DNA of 64,000 nucleotides from Adiantum capillus-veneris (GCA_014529385.2 CM043957.1:84220881-84284880); one strand, 5' to 3'. Counted from the first letter of the stretch, positions 22,285 through 34,754 are shown. The notes: generated from the letters alone by a model not told the origin. Made by a program: numbers and translations.

Positions 22285-24625
22285 CTACTCTGAAGATAGG
22301 CTCTTTGTCAGAGCATACATTGGGTTCTTATCAATGTGGACTTTGGCTAACTCAATGCATTTGCTAGCCAAAATATCACTTATCACATGATACCTAACCT
22401 CGATGTGTTTTGATTTACAATGAAATGCAGGGTTCTTTGCTAACACAATTGCAGTCTCGCTATCACAATGTAACACTGGAGTCTGATGTATACCAAAATC
22501 TCCCACTAGACAAGATAACCACACAGCTTCCTTATTGGCACAGGAAATTGCAACATACTCAATCTTAGTGGTGGAAGATGAAGTGAAATTTTGGAGACAC
22601 GATCTCCAAGAGACTACCACTCTACAAAACAAGAAAACAAAGCCAGATGTGGATCTCCTAGTGTCCACACAACCCGCATAATCAGAATCAGTGTCTAACT
22701 ACGGATGCAGCACTCTTCCCAAAGCATAAGCACTTGCTAGTTGAAACCTTGCTGTATCTCAAGATATGCTTCATTGCTTTCCAATGCTTTTTGCCTGGAT
22801 TTGCCATATATCTATTGATCACTCCCACTACAAATGCAGTGTCTGGTCATGTGTTAACCATGGCGTACATGGGACTTCCAACTATCAAAGAATATGGAAT
22901 ATTTTCCATCTCTACCTTTTCAATATCTGATTGGGGGCAATCATTCTTACTAAGTTTTATATATGCAGCCACTGGGTTACTCAATGTTTTCCCCCCTTGC
23001 ATGTTAAAACTCTGCAAGACCTTGTAAAGATAATCTTCTGATGATAGTTCAAGTATTCCACGCTTACAATCTCTCTTGATATGCATACCAAGAAAGTGAT
23101 GTGTATCACCCACTTTCATGGAAAACTGCTTGCACAAGCCATTCTAGAGAAGTGCAATATCATCTTTTGACTTCCTAGCTATAAGCATATCATCCACGTA
23201 CACAATGAGAATGATGAGGGACCATTGTTCAACCTCCTTGTGTACAAATAGTGATCCTTCTAGCTCCGTACATAACCTAGGGATTAAATGTACTTATCAA
23301 ACTTGATGTATCGTTGCCTTGAGCCTTGCTTTAGTCCATACAAAGCTTTCTTTAGTCTACACACCAGTTCTGCCCTTGTTGGCTTCTCAAGATTTATCTC
23401 AAAACCTTTTGGCTGCTTCATCTGGACATCTTCTTCAAGATCCCCATGAAAAAACGCAGTCTTCACATCCATTTGTACCAATTCCGTGTCCTCTATGGCT
23501 ACTAGACCAAGCACAAGACCAATCATCTTGACCACTGGAGAAAAGATCTCATCAAAATCTATGTCCTTCTTCTGCTTGAATCCTTTATCTACCAATCTAG
23601 CCTTATACCTAATCTCAGGATCTTCTGCATGTACTTCTTCTTGTACGCCCATTTGCAATGCAATGCTTGTTTACCATTTGGTAGCTACTATCAATTCCCA
23701 AGTCTCATTAGCTAAAATTGAATTATACTCAGATTGCATAGCTTGCTCCCACTTCATGATATCTTTCATCTAAATAGCTTCTATGAAACAAGTGGCTCAC
23801 GGCAATCATTGTGACTAACAAATATTCCAATCCTGGCTGAAAACATTCAAGTGCACAAGATACACGAGTAGATCTTCTAAGTGCCTAATTGTTGGATTCT
23901 TTGTTTGTGTACTACGGAAGGTGCATCACTAGCACATCCATCATTTTGTGTAACTGGTGGTGAGGCAACATTCTCAAACCTTATTTTGTGATATTTAATC
24001 TCTTTCATTGACTCTATGTGCATCGTAGTCTCATTGAATATCACATGTGAGCTACGTATGACCTTCTTAGATTCCAAGTGCCAGAGACGATATCCCATCT
24101 TTTCCTCCACACATATCCAATGAAGATTCACTTGTGTGATTTGGGATGTAGCTTTTGCATAAGCTCTTTTGGCACATGTGAGAATGCATCACACCCAAAT
24201 ACACATAATCTATCGTAGTTAGGTTGTTTTTCCATCCACATCTCCTAAGGAATCTTATACTTCATTGGTGTACTAGGTGACCAGTTTATCAAGTAGGTTT
24301 CCCTCAAAACTCGTGAGGTAAAATGGCCTTAGACAACATAGAAGTGACACATTCCTATTCATCCTTTCTGCCACAATGTTCTAATTAGGTGTGTAAGGCA
24401 TGGTGAACTATCTGCTAATGCTCATTTACAACAAAAGTCCTTGAACTCGAAGGAGATATACTCACCTCCATTTTTAGTTTGCAAAGCTTTAAGCTTTCTA
24501 CCATTGCTAAGAACTTTTAAAAGACACTAAAGACTTTTCTCTTCTGCCTCAAGAGATAAACCCATACCTTCCTACTAGAGCCATCTATGAATGTTAGGAA
24601 GTATAGTGTCCCCCCTTGAGACATA
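22285..24625 (-). pseudogene. old copia integrase-RT-RNase H part, broken
   Basis: From the insertion point on: integrase core GGTLYFLTFIDGSSRKVWVY; the conserved copia block GYRLWHLESKKVIRSSHVIF (24040-24100); RT with VDKGFKQKKDIDFDEIFSPV and QMDVKTAFFHGDLEEDVQMK; an intact YVDDM box near 23190; TKHIEVRYH-type RNase H blocks with SKHIEVRYHVISD at 22380. Stops and frame changes separate nearly every block. Function when intact: DNA integration and reverse transcription in the virus-like particle. Confidence 0.75.
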
Positions 24626-24630
24626 ACAAG

Positions 24631-24775
24631 TGTTGGAATTAGGGTTGCAGAGAAACACACATAGCTTGGAGAAGACAAAGGAAGCTCAAGGCACACAATA
24701 GAGAGTGTGTTACTTAGTGTGCTGGAGCAGCTGGCGACTAAGCCCGGGAGGATGTGACTTGCTCTGATACCAATG
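24631..24775 (-). repeat. extra partial LTR plus leader with primer site
   Basis: 24631-24718 repeats the first 88 bases of the LTR (plus-strand reading). 24719-24775 repeats the leader and primer site that lie next to the 5' LTR (compare 27852-27908). The switch occurs at the shared bases AGTGTGC/GAGTGC. The next LTR copy starts at GGAATT and lacks the terminal TGTT. Confidence 0.8.
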
Positions 24776-24997
24776 GAATTAGGGTTGCAGAGAAACACAC
24801 ACGGCTTGGAGAAGAGAAAGGAAGCTCAAGGCACACAATAGAGAGTGTGTTACTTAGTATGCAATGCAAAGATAGATAGCCCTAGAGTGATGGGCGTATA
24901 TACAATGCACGGGGGAAAAAACCTCCTAAAGAGGGAAAAAATGCCCCGACGGTCCTAGTGTGTTCACACACATCACTACCACATGTATATGGTAACA
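24776..24997 (-). repeat. 3' LTR of the inner copia
   Basis: 222 bases, about six substitutions from 27909-28135 by eye, plus loss of the terminal four bases on the left. The purine tract follows at 24998. Confidence 0.85.
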
Positions 24998-25072
24998 AAT
25001 CCCCTCCGAAGTGATGTGGTGAACGAGAGCTAGCACATTAGTAAAGGGAAGTGCCATGCCCTGAGGACATGA

Positions 25073-25670
25073 TCAGTCCACAAAGGGGAGTAAGCCCAAA
25101 GCTTTGTGGAAAGCTTCAAGCTTCTCACGAGACAATGCCTTTGTGAAAAGATCTGCAAGGTTGTCCTGTGTTGGCACATAAGCCAAGCTGATCTCTCCTT
25201 CTGAGAGCCTCTCCCTGACATAGTGGTAATGCACCTCAATGTGCTTTGTGCGAGCATGAAAAACTGGGTTCCTCGCAACTGCCAATGCGCTCTGACTGTC
25301 AGTGTAGATAGTGTTGGCAGTGTCCTGTCCAACACCCAAATCAGCCATAAGGCGTCTAAGCCATACACACTCAACCGTAGCTGTGAAGACTGCCCTGTAC
25401 TCAGCCTCACAACTCGAAGTGGCCACAATAGGTTTCTTCTTGCTCAACCATGATATACATGAACTGCCAAGCATGAAACAAAAACCACTTGTGGACACTC
25501 GCGTGTCAAAACAGCCTGCCCAGTCTGAGTCCGAAAAAGCATGTAAGTCTGGCGGCAATGATCCCCCCTTGGGATAAAACAAGCCAAGATGTAAGGTGCC
25601 ACTAAGGTAGCGTAAAATCCTCTTGACAGCCTGCCAATGCTTAGACCCTGGGTGCCCATAGTACATTTCG
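25073..25670 (-). pseudogene. inner copia RNase H and C-terminus
   Basis: An open frame of about 197 residues contains KHWQAVKRILRYLSGTLHLG, FSDSDWAGCFDTRVSTSGF, SSCEAEYRAVF, YTDSQSALAVARNP, TKHIEVHYHYVRE and LADLFTKAL. All four RNase H acidic positions are kept, and there are no stops. It lacks a start because it is fused, out of frame, to the integrase core at about 25667-25672. Confidence 0.8.
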
Positions 25671-27546
25671 AGACATTTTCAGCCATAGCCAGAAATTGTT
25701 TGAAGCACATAAAGACTTCGGACTTCGCTTTAAGCGGAAATACCCATGCATGCGTGGAGTAATCATCAATGAAAGTCATGAAGTACAAGTAATTGCCCAA
25801 GGATAGAGTTTGCATGGGCCCACAAACATCACTATGCACAAGCTGCAACCTGCATGTGGCCCGAACTGAACCATCCTTTGGAAACTTAGAAAGTTGCATC
25901 TTACCCAAAATACAGCCTTCACAAACATGTTTGACAGGTGCTTCAAGAGGCGGCAAAGAAGCAACCATATCAGATTTCTGCAAACGCAGCAAACTGGAAA
26001 AATTCAGATGACCAAAACGTGCATGCCAAAGTTTTGCATCTGAAATAGCCCTTGAATCTGCAACAGCATTTGCAAAATTTTGTCCACACTTGTCATACAA
26101 AGTGAGCTTATACAGCCCACGGCACAGAAGCCCAGATGCAACAATTTTATCACCAAAACTGAGATCATGAACTGTACATCTGTCATCCACAAATTTGACT
26201 ACAAGTCCAAGTCTAGCAAGTGCGGATACAGATAAGAGATTCTTCTTGATCCCAGGTACATAAAGTGCATCAACAAGTGTGAAGGAACTGCCATTAGCAG
26301 CAGTGAGCACAATCTTTCCAACTCCCTAAACTGGATAAGAGGCGTTGTTGGCACAAGTGACTGAATTTCCATGAGGGACAGACTCGAGAGAGGTAAACAA
26401 TTCACGATGTGAGGTAATGTGCTTTGTAGCACCACTGTCAAAATACCACACATGTGAATCTGCAGCAACTGAAAGGCATGCATCATGGACAACAGGATTG
26501 TAAGTGCACTCTACACTAAAAGCCCATTCTGCATCAACATCAGCAACACAGTCTCCTTTCACAAAAGACTCAACAATGGTTGCATTTGTAGTGGAACCAG
26601 CATTTGCATTGGAACCACCCTCTTTCTTCTTAGCCTCTTTGGCCTTCAACTTAGGACACTTCTTGATCAAGTGATCATTGGCTTTACAATAATGGCAACG
26701 CATCTTCTTTTTGTCCTTATCACCAGAATTGCCAGACGAAGTACTGCTAGCAGAAGCATTAGGAACATAATTTTTGCCACTCGCAGTAGAACCATAAGAA
26801 GTGGCTGCATTGCTGTTACCACCCTTTCTTTGTGAAGCAATAAAAGCCTATTCAACTGCACGCTGCCTAGTCGTGTTTTTTTTGGAAAGTGACTCTTGCA
26901 AAAGCAATGTGCATAATGCATCAAACTTGAAAACTTCAGGATTTCCTTGGGTCATCAGTCTCCAAGTACTAGCAAAAGTCTGGTAGGAATCTGGTAAGGC
27001 ATCAAGAACAGTCTACACAAGGGAACGGTCTGAAATTACTTCACCTGCAGAAATAAGCTGCTCATTGATATCCTTGACACTAGCAAGGAAAGTGTCCATA
27101 TCATCTTCCTCATGCATAATCTTTGACTCCAGCTCTTTACGCAGCAAATCAATTTTAGCCTCATTGCGGCTTGCATAAAGACCTGCTAAAATATCCCAAG
27201 CCTGTTTTGCAGATTTTGCTGAACGGATGTGAGGAACAATGGTGCACTTCACAGACAACACAATCAATGCATGAGCCTACGCATCCTTAACATCCCAACG
27301 AGCTTGTTCTGCCATAGGCAAAACAACTCTAACAGCTGCAATCCTTGCAGCAAGACCTGCAACATCCTCAACATCGCCTACATCCTCAGAACCAGGACGT
27401 ACATCAATGCCCTGCACAATGTTCCAGACACCCTTTGACACAAGAACGTGTTGCATCATATAATCCCACATAGGGTAGTTGTCCCCATCCAACATGTCCT
27501 CAGCAGCAAACATCTTGAACACATCTGTGTTGTTGTTGTCAGCCAT
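25667..27546 (-). pseudogene. inner copia gag-protease-integrase, four amber codons
   Basis: ATG at 27546. Gag (DGDNYPMWDYMMQHVLVSKG) leads to a CCHC knuckle, CHYCKANDHLIKKC (near 26690), a protease site WYFDSGATKHIT (near 26450), integrase HHCC (HARFGHLNF, CEGCILGK) and the start of the core (HSDVCGP, FIDDYSTHAW). The frame is one from end to end, broken only by TAG at 27277-27279, 27013-27015, 26848-26850 and 26326-26328. The core ends after KAKSEVFMCFKQF where the deletion begins, so the catalytic DDE triad is incomplete. Confidence 0.82.
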
Positions 27547-27908
27547 GGTAAATGTTGCACCTGATGTGAAAACTGCCCGAAAATAGGAGAAACGGAGTGG
27601 GAACAATCTGTGCTATATAGCACAAACCATAGAAGATTGTAAGGCACCTGTTATGCATAAAATGGCTCTGATAGAAATTCTGCACAAAATGACGAAATAG
27701 CCTGTGCAGTACTGCCTGTAGTGGAAACGAAGGCCGAAATGAGCCCAAATCAAAATTCTGAGCAGACCAAGCTATTCAAGCTTTCCAAAAGTATTTGTCG
27801 ACCTGCGAACGCTTGCCAAAGCTCACTGAAATCAAAGAAAGTGAGCAAGCGAGTGCTAGAGCAGCTGGCGACTAAGCCCGAGAGGACGTGACCTGCTTTG
27901 ATACCAAT

Positions 27909-28135
27909 TGTTGGAATTAGGGTTGCAGAGAAACACACACAGCTTGGAGAAGACAAAGGAAGCTCAAGGCACACAATAGAGAGTGTGTTACTTAGTGTGC
28001 AATGGAAAGATAGATAGCCCTAGAGTGATGGGCGTATATACAATGCACGGGGGAAAAAACCTCCTAAAGAGGGAAAAAATGCCCCGACGGTCCTAGTGTG
28101 TTCACACACATCATTACCACATGTACATGGTAACA
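27909..28135 (-). repeat. 5' LTR of the inner copia
   Basis: Plus-strand reading TGTTGGAATTAGG...GGTAACA, 227 bp. The primer-binding site lies next to it as TTTGATACCAAT (27897-27908), the complement of a tRNA-iMet-type site. Confidence 0.88.
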
Positions 28136-28140
28136 ACAAG

Positions 28141-29680
28141 CATAGGTCCACATAAGTTTCTATGAACATGATCCACATGGATTCCTAACTCCTTGTCTAA
28201 AGGCATTGAGGTCACCCTAGTTTGTTTTCCATAAAGGCAATGCTGACATAAAGAAAAGTCACAGTAATCCAACATAAGGGATATAGCCAGAATGTTGTAG
28301 TACCTTCATTCCTTTTTGTCTCATATGTCCGAGCTGGCTATGCCACAACTCTATAGACGATAGCTCTGCTACACAAATAGAATTCTTTTTCACTGAAGAG
28401 AGAGTGAATACAATGAGCTAGACTTTTGATCTTTAAGCATGACCATGTTTCCTTTCTTGATTATCCAATAACGATGTGTAAAAATAGTGGTGTAACCCAA
28501 ATCATCTAATTCCCTACATACATCAAACTCTTTGTCAATTTGGATACATGTTTGACACTTTGTGGCAAAAACTCAGTGTGTGCCATTACACATACAAAGT
28601 TTTATGGCCCCAATATTGCATATATCAAGCTCATAAGAGCTTCCCATTTTCAATGTACCATGTGTAGTAGTATGTGAAGAACCACTCCTTATGAGGAGTC
28701 ACATGAAAGCTAGCACTTGAGTCCACTATCCAATTTTGGGCATAGCACTAGTCAAGAGCTTACAATGCATCAAGAGTCAAAATTGAGGTGAAGATCAACA
28801 CAACTTATGGGTTCATCACATCAAGAATAATCTCAATAGCTGGAGACTCAACAACATTAAGATCTTCCATCTTCATGGTGCTTTTAATTGTGTGAGACTT
28901 TGCTTTTTCTTTGACCTTTTCACATTGTAATGCACGGCAATCCTTCTTTACGTGTCCCTTTTTATGCCAGTGATAACATTCAATGTTTTTCATGTCTCTT
29001 CCATGACTCTTGCATACATTTGTTCTTGCAATCTCTAGAACAAGCGCGCATATGATCACGCTACCTTCTCTTGCCACGGCTGCCACGAGACATATACACA
29101 TCATCATGCTCATTTGTATCAAGAGACTGATGTCTAATCTCCTCATTTAGCATGAACACTAGCTACCCACTAGCTGATGAGTTACTTATGGCTGTATTGA
29201 ACATATCCCATGATGATGGCAGTAAACATAGCAAAAAGATGGCCTTCATCTCATCATCAAAGTTAAGACCTTTGGAGCTACAAAAAGACATTGTTGAACT
29301 CATTCAAATGAGAGCTAGCGTTGCTGCCTTCTTTCATATTCATGCGCATAAGTTTCTTCATGAGAAAAGCCTTGTTCAAGGCACTTTTACCATCCCATGC
29401 TACACATAAGGCATCCCGTAAATGTTTGGCATTGGTCTTATCCATTATTATGAAGTAAATGGATTCACCAAGGTGCAGGCGAATGATCACCATAGCACGC
29501 TCATTCAAATCTTTCCATCGATCATCAATGTATGCATTCTTCTTTATCTCACCCAACGGTGCTATCAAGCCCTTATTGATCAACACATTGTACATATGTT
29601 GCTTCTAGATTGCAAAGTTTGTGCCATCAAAGTTTTTAATGTAGTAATCATCTTTATCCGCTACTAGTAGCCATATTTCA
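28141..29680 (-). pseudogene. old copia gag-protease part, broken
   Basis: The gag start lies near 29670 (NFDGTNFAI, then a stop, KQHMYNVLINKG). The UBN2-type segment includes KSALNKAFLMKKLMRMNM. The zinc knuckle reads CYHWHKKGHVKKDC, so its second Cys is a Trp. A protease site WIVDSSASFHVTP lies near 28735-28700, with DSS in place of the usual DSG. Below 28600 only scattered integrase N-terminal sequence is readable before the insertion point. Frame breaks occur throughout. Confidence 0.7.
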
Positions 29681-29690
29681 AGAGAATGTG

Positions 29691-30017
29691 ACCAAAATAC
29701 TATATGGGAAAACTTTTGGGAAAACTTTGACAAAGCTTGCCCTGTAATGACAGGAGCAAAATCTGAACAAAATATATAGCAAAGTCACTGTGTAAGCAAC
29801 AATCAAGTGTGCCCATAACGCATATGGACGACTCGTGGGAGAAATCTGGCAGAGTTTCCTCTGTTTTAGGAGCGATATCTCAACCCAAAACAAATGTAAA
29901 ACAACGCATAAACAAGATCAAATGCCCTCAAAGCATGTACTGGCATAAAATGGTAGCATAAACCACTGACAAAGCATGGATGACCGCCAACTCAATGTCA
30001 AAAGCACCTATACCCGT
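29691..30017. other. leader-like sequence, left flank of gypsy A
   Basis: With 51063-51340 this forms one stretch split by gypsy A. It resembles A's own leader (49160-49740) only weakly on this side (GGCAGAGTTTCC.CTG-type matches). No ORF is supported. Confidence 0.45.
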
Positions 30018-31162
30018 TGTGAGCGGGATGAAAACACACACAGCGCCTCTATAACGACCCGACACACACTCTTGGGAAGATACACACACACACTATGGGG
30101 CACCACTCGGCTTAGACAACACACTTGGCCGAGACAGGGAACACACCTCTGGAGTGAGAGGAGAGAGACTATCCACTTGCCCACTCCACACAGACAGACA
30201 CACACACACACACACCCCCAAAAAACTCAGCTCAAAAGAGGAGAATTTCTGATGTTTAGATACAATTGAGCTTGGGCCAACACCAATGGGGCAAATAGCT
30301 CACACAATATGGGTAAAGTAAGCCAGATACAATCAGAAACTGGAGCGGAAGCTTCGCTAATAAGAGAAACTTACACAGGAAAAATAGCAGAAAAAGAGTG
30401 AGGAATTTGGCAAAATGGACAGCGCCATCGCGTCCGGAACGGCCCAAAACCCCAGTCTACAATGTCAAAGTGCTCAAATCCGACCTCGGATGAGCAGTTT
30501 ACGGTCAAAACAGGCTCCAAAAACCCCAAAAACACACCTGCGGCTGTTCCTCCTCTCTTCTCCACGTTTTTTTTGGTCTTCTCTCTGTTTTTTCAGTTCC
30601 CACACTTAGCTTTTTTAGTTGGGCACCCTTGGCCTTTTAGATGACCTCAAACGGACCCCGAACAGGCCAAAAACGGACCCCGCAGTGCATAGTTGTCACC
30701 TTTTTGCATCATTCGCACACCTGGCACTCAGCTTTTTTCCAATAATGCATCTCGCCACCACGTGAAGTGGCCCCAAAAAGTGGTCCTAATGATGACCTTT
30801 GTGCATAACTCTCACAAGAAAACACCCACGTTGTGTTCGTCCTCATCTGCGTGCAAATATTGACCTCGTTCGCCCTCCTGACGCCACTAGATGCCATCTG
30901 ACGCACCTGCTGACCTCATGTCGTCGGCCCACGGATAGCTTCCTCGAGAATTTTTACACGCTATAAACTCCTCATTATTGTAGAATAACACAGTGGTACT
31001 GGTAATAGTGAAAATCGATGCACTATGTACACCCTGTCCTACCTGTACACATGTGGGCCCCACATAACCACCTGGCTAAGGAAAATGGGCAATCCTTTAT
31101 TTGATGCACTATGCATGTATATGTACATATGCGCAATCCCTTGCTCCAAAAAACTCCTGACA
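30018..31162 (-). repeat. 3' LTR of gypsy A
   Basis: 1,145 bp, TGTGAGCGGG...CTCCTGACA in plus-strand reading. It contains an (AC)n run near 30200. I counted more than 30 differences from 49919-51062, about 3%. Confidence 0.88.
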
Positions 31163-31190
31163 TAATTTGCCCATCCCCTAGCCTGCTAGA

Positions 31191-32060
31191 TCATTCATGA
31201 TCAGCGGCAGCAAAGAGAGATATGAGACTCGCCGCATCAAAGGTCTCCCCATCCTTCACCAACATTGCTTGCTCCACAGACAGCTCATCTTGCTCCACCA
31301 TCATCAATCTAGAATGATACAATTTAAGACGCAATCCATTTACCCTTGACTTATGTAGAACACCATCCAGGGTAGCCAGCTGATATGTGCCATTTGGAAA
31401 ACACTCCACTACCTTGAAAGGGCCTTCCCACTTGAATTGAAACTTCTTTTGGAAGGTGTTGTCCAGCTTACTGTTGTAGCGCAAAACCAAGTCATGTTTC
31501 TTGATACCCTTACTTTTAACCTTTTCATTTATCTTTGCCAAAGCCTTATCCTGCATCTGCCCATAATGCTCCAATGCGCTCATCCTATCCAACTGGACCT
31601 CTTGTAACTGCAAGAGCCTCTCTTTGAATGCATCACTAGGCGGCCCAAGCAACTTCTCTAACATCTTGACCGCAGGCAACTCTACTTCCACAGGCAATAG
31701 TGCTTCTTTTCCATACACCAAATGAAATGGAGTAAACCCTGGACCTGTCTTCACCGAAGTACGGTAAGCCCATAATGCACTAGGCAATTCCAAATCCCAA
31801 TTCTTTCCTTGGTGCTCTGTCACTTTCGAAAGAATCTGTACCAACTCACCATTGAATCTTTCATTTAAGCCATTACACTGTGGGTAATAAGGAGTGGTAT
31901 GCTGGTGCCTAATCTTCATCTTTGTGCATAAGAAGTCTAGCAGTTTAGCTCTAAATATTGGCCCCTTATCTGAAAGTAGCTCTAATGGCACCCCAAACTT
32001 GCAACATATTTCATCATACACAAATTTTTCCACATCCTTTGCAGTGATCTGTTTTACTGC
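31191..32060 (-). pseudogene. gypsy A integrase, C-terminal part
   Basis: Continues the integrase broken off at 44346. It has the second catalytic Asp in LLSDKGPIFRAKLL, the Glu in CNGLNERFNGELV, PYYPQ, the LWAYRTSVKTGPGFTPFHLV block and a C-terminal beta-barrel-like domain (KFQFKWEGPFKVVECFPNGT). It ends at 31191, just before the purine tract and LTR. The first few codons of this open frame beyond 32060 belong to the gypsy B LTR and are not part of the protein. Confidence 0.85.
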
Positions 32061-32324
32061 TGAGGCGGTCCGGGGCGGGCAACAAGAAGAGCAACCTCTA
32101 GACACCCTTCAAGGCTCCCGTGCTGCTCAATGGGACTGGGGCACAACACAACACAACACAAACCAAAACAACAAACCCACAGCCAAATCCCAACTACACA
32201 AGGGGCACCACCTAGTTTAAGAGCGAACTAGGACGCAAAAGAGGAGAATCGTTAGAGTAACCCACAAACAAGCAAGGAATTTACACTAACCCTAACACCA
32301 ATGGAACACTCTCACACACTAAAA

Positions 32325-32419
<95 letters not shown>

Positions 32420-34726
32420 GGAAGGGGGTGCTTGTTGCATTAATACCTTCTTACAAATCTGTCATGACAAATCAAAGTGAGATTAGTATTTGTTCAACAT
32501 AGCTTGCGTAAATTTCACCACAACACATCACAAAAAAAAGCCACCCCAATCACTGTCTTAAAGCCAGGGGAGTCCTCTCCACCCTGTCGCCCTCTTACAG
32601 TATGTGGGATTTATGGCTAGATTGATGTCAACACCAGAGACAAGCTATCAAGAACTTAACAAAAAACACCAAGACACTTACGCATCATTGTTGTCCATTA
32701 CTTCACGTTGGAAGGGAGACAAAGTATCCAAGCTTAGTCCAAATCCACCCTCCTTGATTCAGCAAATGTTGGGCTTACACTAGTAGGAGAAATGATAGAT
32801 TTCCTACTCTCAATTGAATGATCACTCTCTCTCTTACAATGGCATAGAGTTCCCTTGCTAATCTCCTATTACAACACATGCACATGCATAAGACAATGAG
32901 CTTCCACTCAAGAGCTCCTTCTAGAGAGGTTGAGCTTGGCTTCTCAAGCTATAGCATAGTGCTCTTGCTTATGGCTCCCCCTTTTGTGCTAGCTACACCC
33001 TCCTTTTATAGCAATTTTGAAGGCTAGGGTTACTCCTCTAACCATGGTTGGGTTAGATTTTCAGCAATTTATCTATTTTCTTTTGCTTGGAATTATCAAG
33101 AAGTTGGTGGGGAAAGAGAGAGGAGAGAAATGGAGGTGATAGGACTTTTCATAGTGGGTTAGTGTTAGTAGAGTTAGTATTAATTTACAAATGGAATTGA
33201 ATATTTACAATGGGAGTATCCATGTAGGATACAAATAAGGAAGAAAACTCTTAAGAGGTAAGAAAAGGTGGATTTCTTACAAGGTTGATGCTCCAAGTGT
33301 CTTGAGTAGAGCCGATTTTGACGCTTGTTGACGGTCCACTAGCTTTGACGGTACATTTTTTCTCCATTCTTGACCTTCCTTGAGAGACAAGGTAATTGAA
33401 GCTGAGTAATCAACCACCATGATGCTGTCTTTTAAGAGAAGAGGCTGAATTTTGTGGTTTTTTTGATAGATATGGGTAATTTGGAGGAGGAAAAATGAGA
33501 CTAGGTGGTCAATTTTGGAATGGAATTGGGTGTAGGAGGTGTGAGTTTACCATGGTTTCTCTTATTCTTCAAGGTTGAAGAGAAGGTGAGTAGGGTGCAG
33601 AGAGGAGGGGTGAGAGAGGTGGGGATGATGAGTGGAGAAGTGTGTGTGAAAGAGGAAAATGATAAAGTGGAAGAGAGAGTGTGGCTGCATAGCATGGGAA
33701 AACGGAGGTCCACTAAAAAAATCATAGCTCACAGCTCGTAGCTCAAAAAAATATGAAAAAATTTGAGGCAAAAGTTCAGCCCACGAGCTACAACTTTTGT
33801 TTGTATCACCTTTTCGAATTCGGAGAGCAAGTGAACTTTAAAAATTCAGCAAAACCGACCGTTATTTTCCACTGCACAAGGTCTTTGTGGGGTCCTTCTT
33901 TGGATGATTCTTTTGAATACCTCCAAGAGTGAGCCCTCCATAGTGCATGTATGCATGCCACCTACCCTTGACCTTATTTGGTAGGTCTATAATTGAAGAT
34001 ATTGTTGAGATTAGGATATAAGTGAATAGTACAACTAAGAAAATCAAATATTGAGGGGTCTAAAAAATATGTACATGTCAAATATAAATAATATAAGTGG
34101 AAAAAATATAAAGGGGTCAAAAGAAATCTCTCTCATTATGAGGCTACCATAAAAAGATAAATATTTTTGGTGTTCTAATTTTTTAGAAAAAAACAAAATA
34201 GATGTAGGAAGGGAAAAATCAAAATAGTGAAAAAATATACACATAAATAAAACTAGTTTTTTTGGATTTTGTTGGGGTGGAGTTACACCAAATATAAGAG
34301 AAGCTTACATGAAAATATTTCTATATGGAATAAAGAGTATGAAAAATGGTAAGAAAAAATTTTGGTAATGGTGAGGCAATGTACAGAGCATAAATAACAC
34401 ACACCTAGGTAGAAATATTTAAATAAATACCAAAATAATTATGAAAAAATCTTTTATTTAGGCCCTATATACAAATAAATATTTACATATGCATGGGCCA
34501 TAATATACTTATATTTTTTATTTTTTTTATTTTTTTTTATTTTTTTGGCTCAACTAGCCCAATGACTAGCTAATTGAGGGTTTTTGAAGAAGATATGGGA
34601 AAAGTCCCGTGACTCACGCACGCCTATGTACAGTGAAATGGTAGGGATAGCCACAGTGTTTGTGTGATTTTGGTAGGGTGAGGTAACTCATTGTGGCAAT
34701 TACAAAGAGCCGAAAAACGGCTATCA
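32061..34726 (-). repeat. 3' LTR of gypsy B
   Basis: 2,666 bp, TGAGGCGGTCC...GGCTATCA in plus-strand reading. It contains (GA)n at 32329-32414 and ORFs of 60-78 codons that recur in the other LTR and have no protein-like motifs. The purine tract AGGGGGAGGGC of the element lies at 34729-34742. Confidence 0.9.
32329..32414. repeat. (GA)n microsatellite in the 3' LTR of gypsy B
   Basis: 86 bases here against 70 at 41965-42034 in the other LTR. This explains most of the length difference between two otherwise nearly identical LTRs. Confidence 0.95.
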
Positions 34727-34754
34727 TTAGCCCTCCCCCTGGATGATGGTATAT

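Larger units (their letters stand above)
24631..28135 (-). mobile_element. inner Ty1/copia element, RT-deleted, inserted in the old copia
   Basis: Bounded by the 5-bp target duplication ACAAG (24626-24630 and 28136-28140). On the element strand: 5' LTR 28135-27909, primer site ATTGGTATCAAAGC, gag, protease, integrase start, RNase H, purine tract CGGAGGGGATT, 3' LTR 24997-24776, then an extra piece down to 24631 made of primer site, leader and partial LTR. Taking the element out restores the integrase reading of the old copia across the site. The rest of the integrase and the whole RT are missing, so it could only move with proteins from another element. Confidence 0.88.
22001..29690 (-). mobile_element. 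old Ty1/copia element, split by a younger copia
   Basis: Read on the minus strand: gag (29670-28805), protease (near 28735), integrase start (28600-28141), interruption by the inner copia, integrase continued (24625-23877), RT (23658-22850), RNase H (22668-22285), polypurine tract and 3' LTR. The domain order is standard for copia. Many stops and indels make it a dead copy. I found no 5' LTR or primer site: beyond gag the sequence changes to leader-like DNA that is itself split by gypsy A. Confidence 0.8.

Noticed and set aside
33501-34244. ORFs of 60-78 codons conserved between the two gypsy B LTRs
   Set aside because: Their conservation follows from LTR identity; they overlap on both strands and show no motifs.
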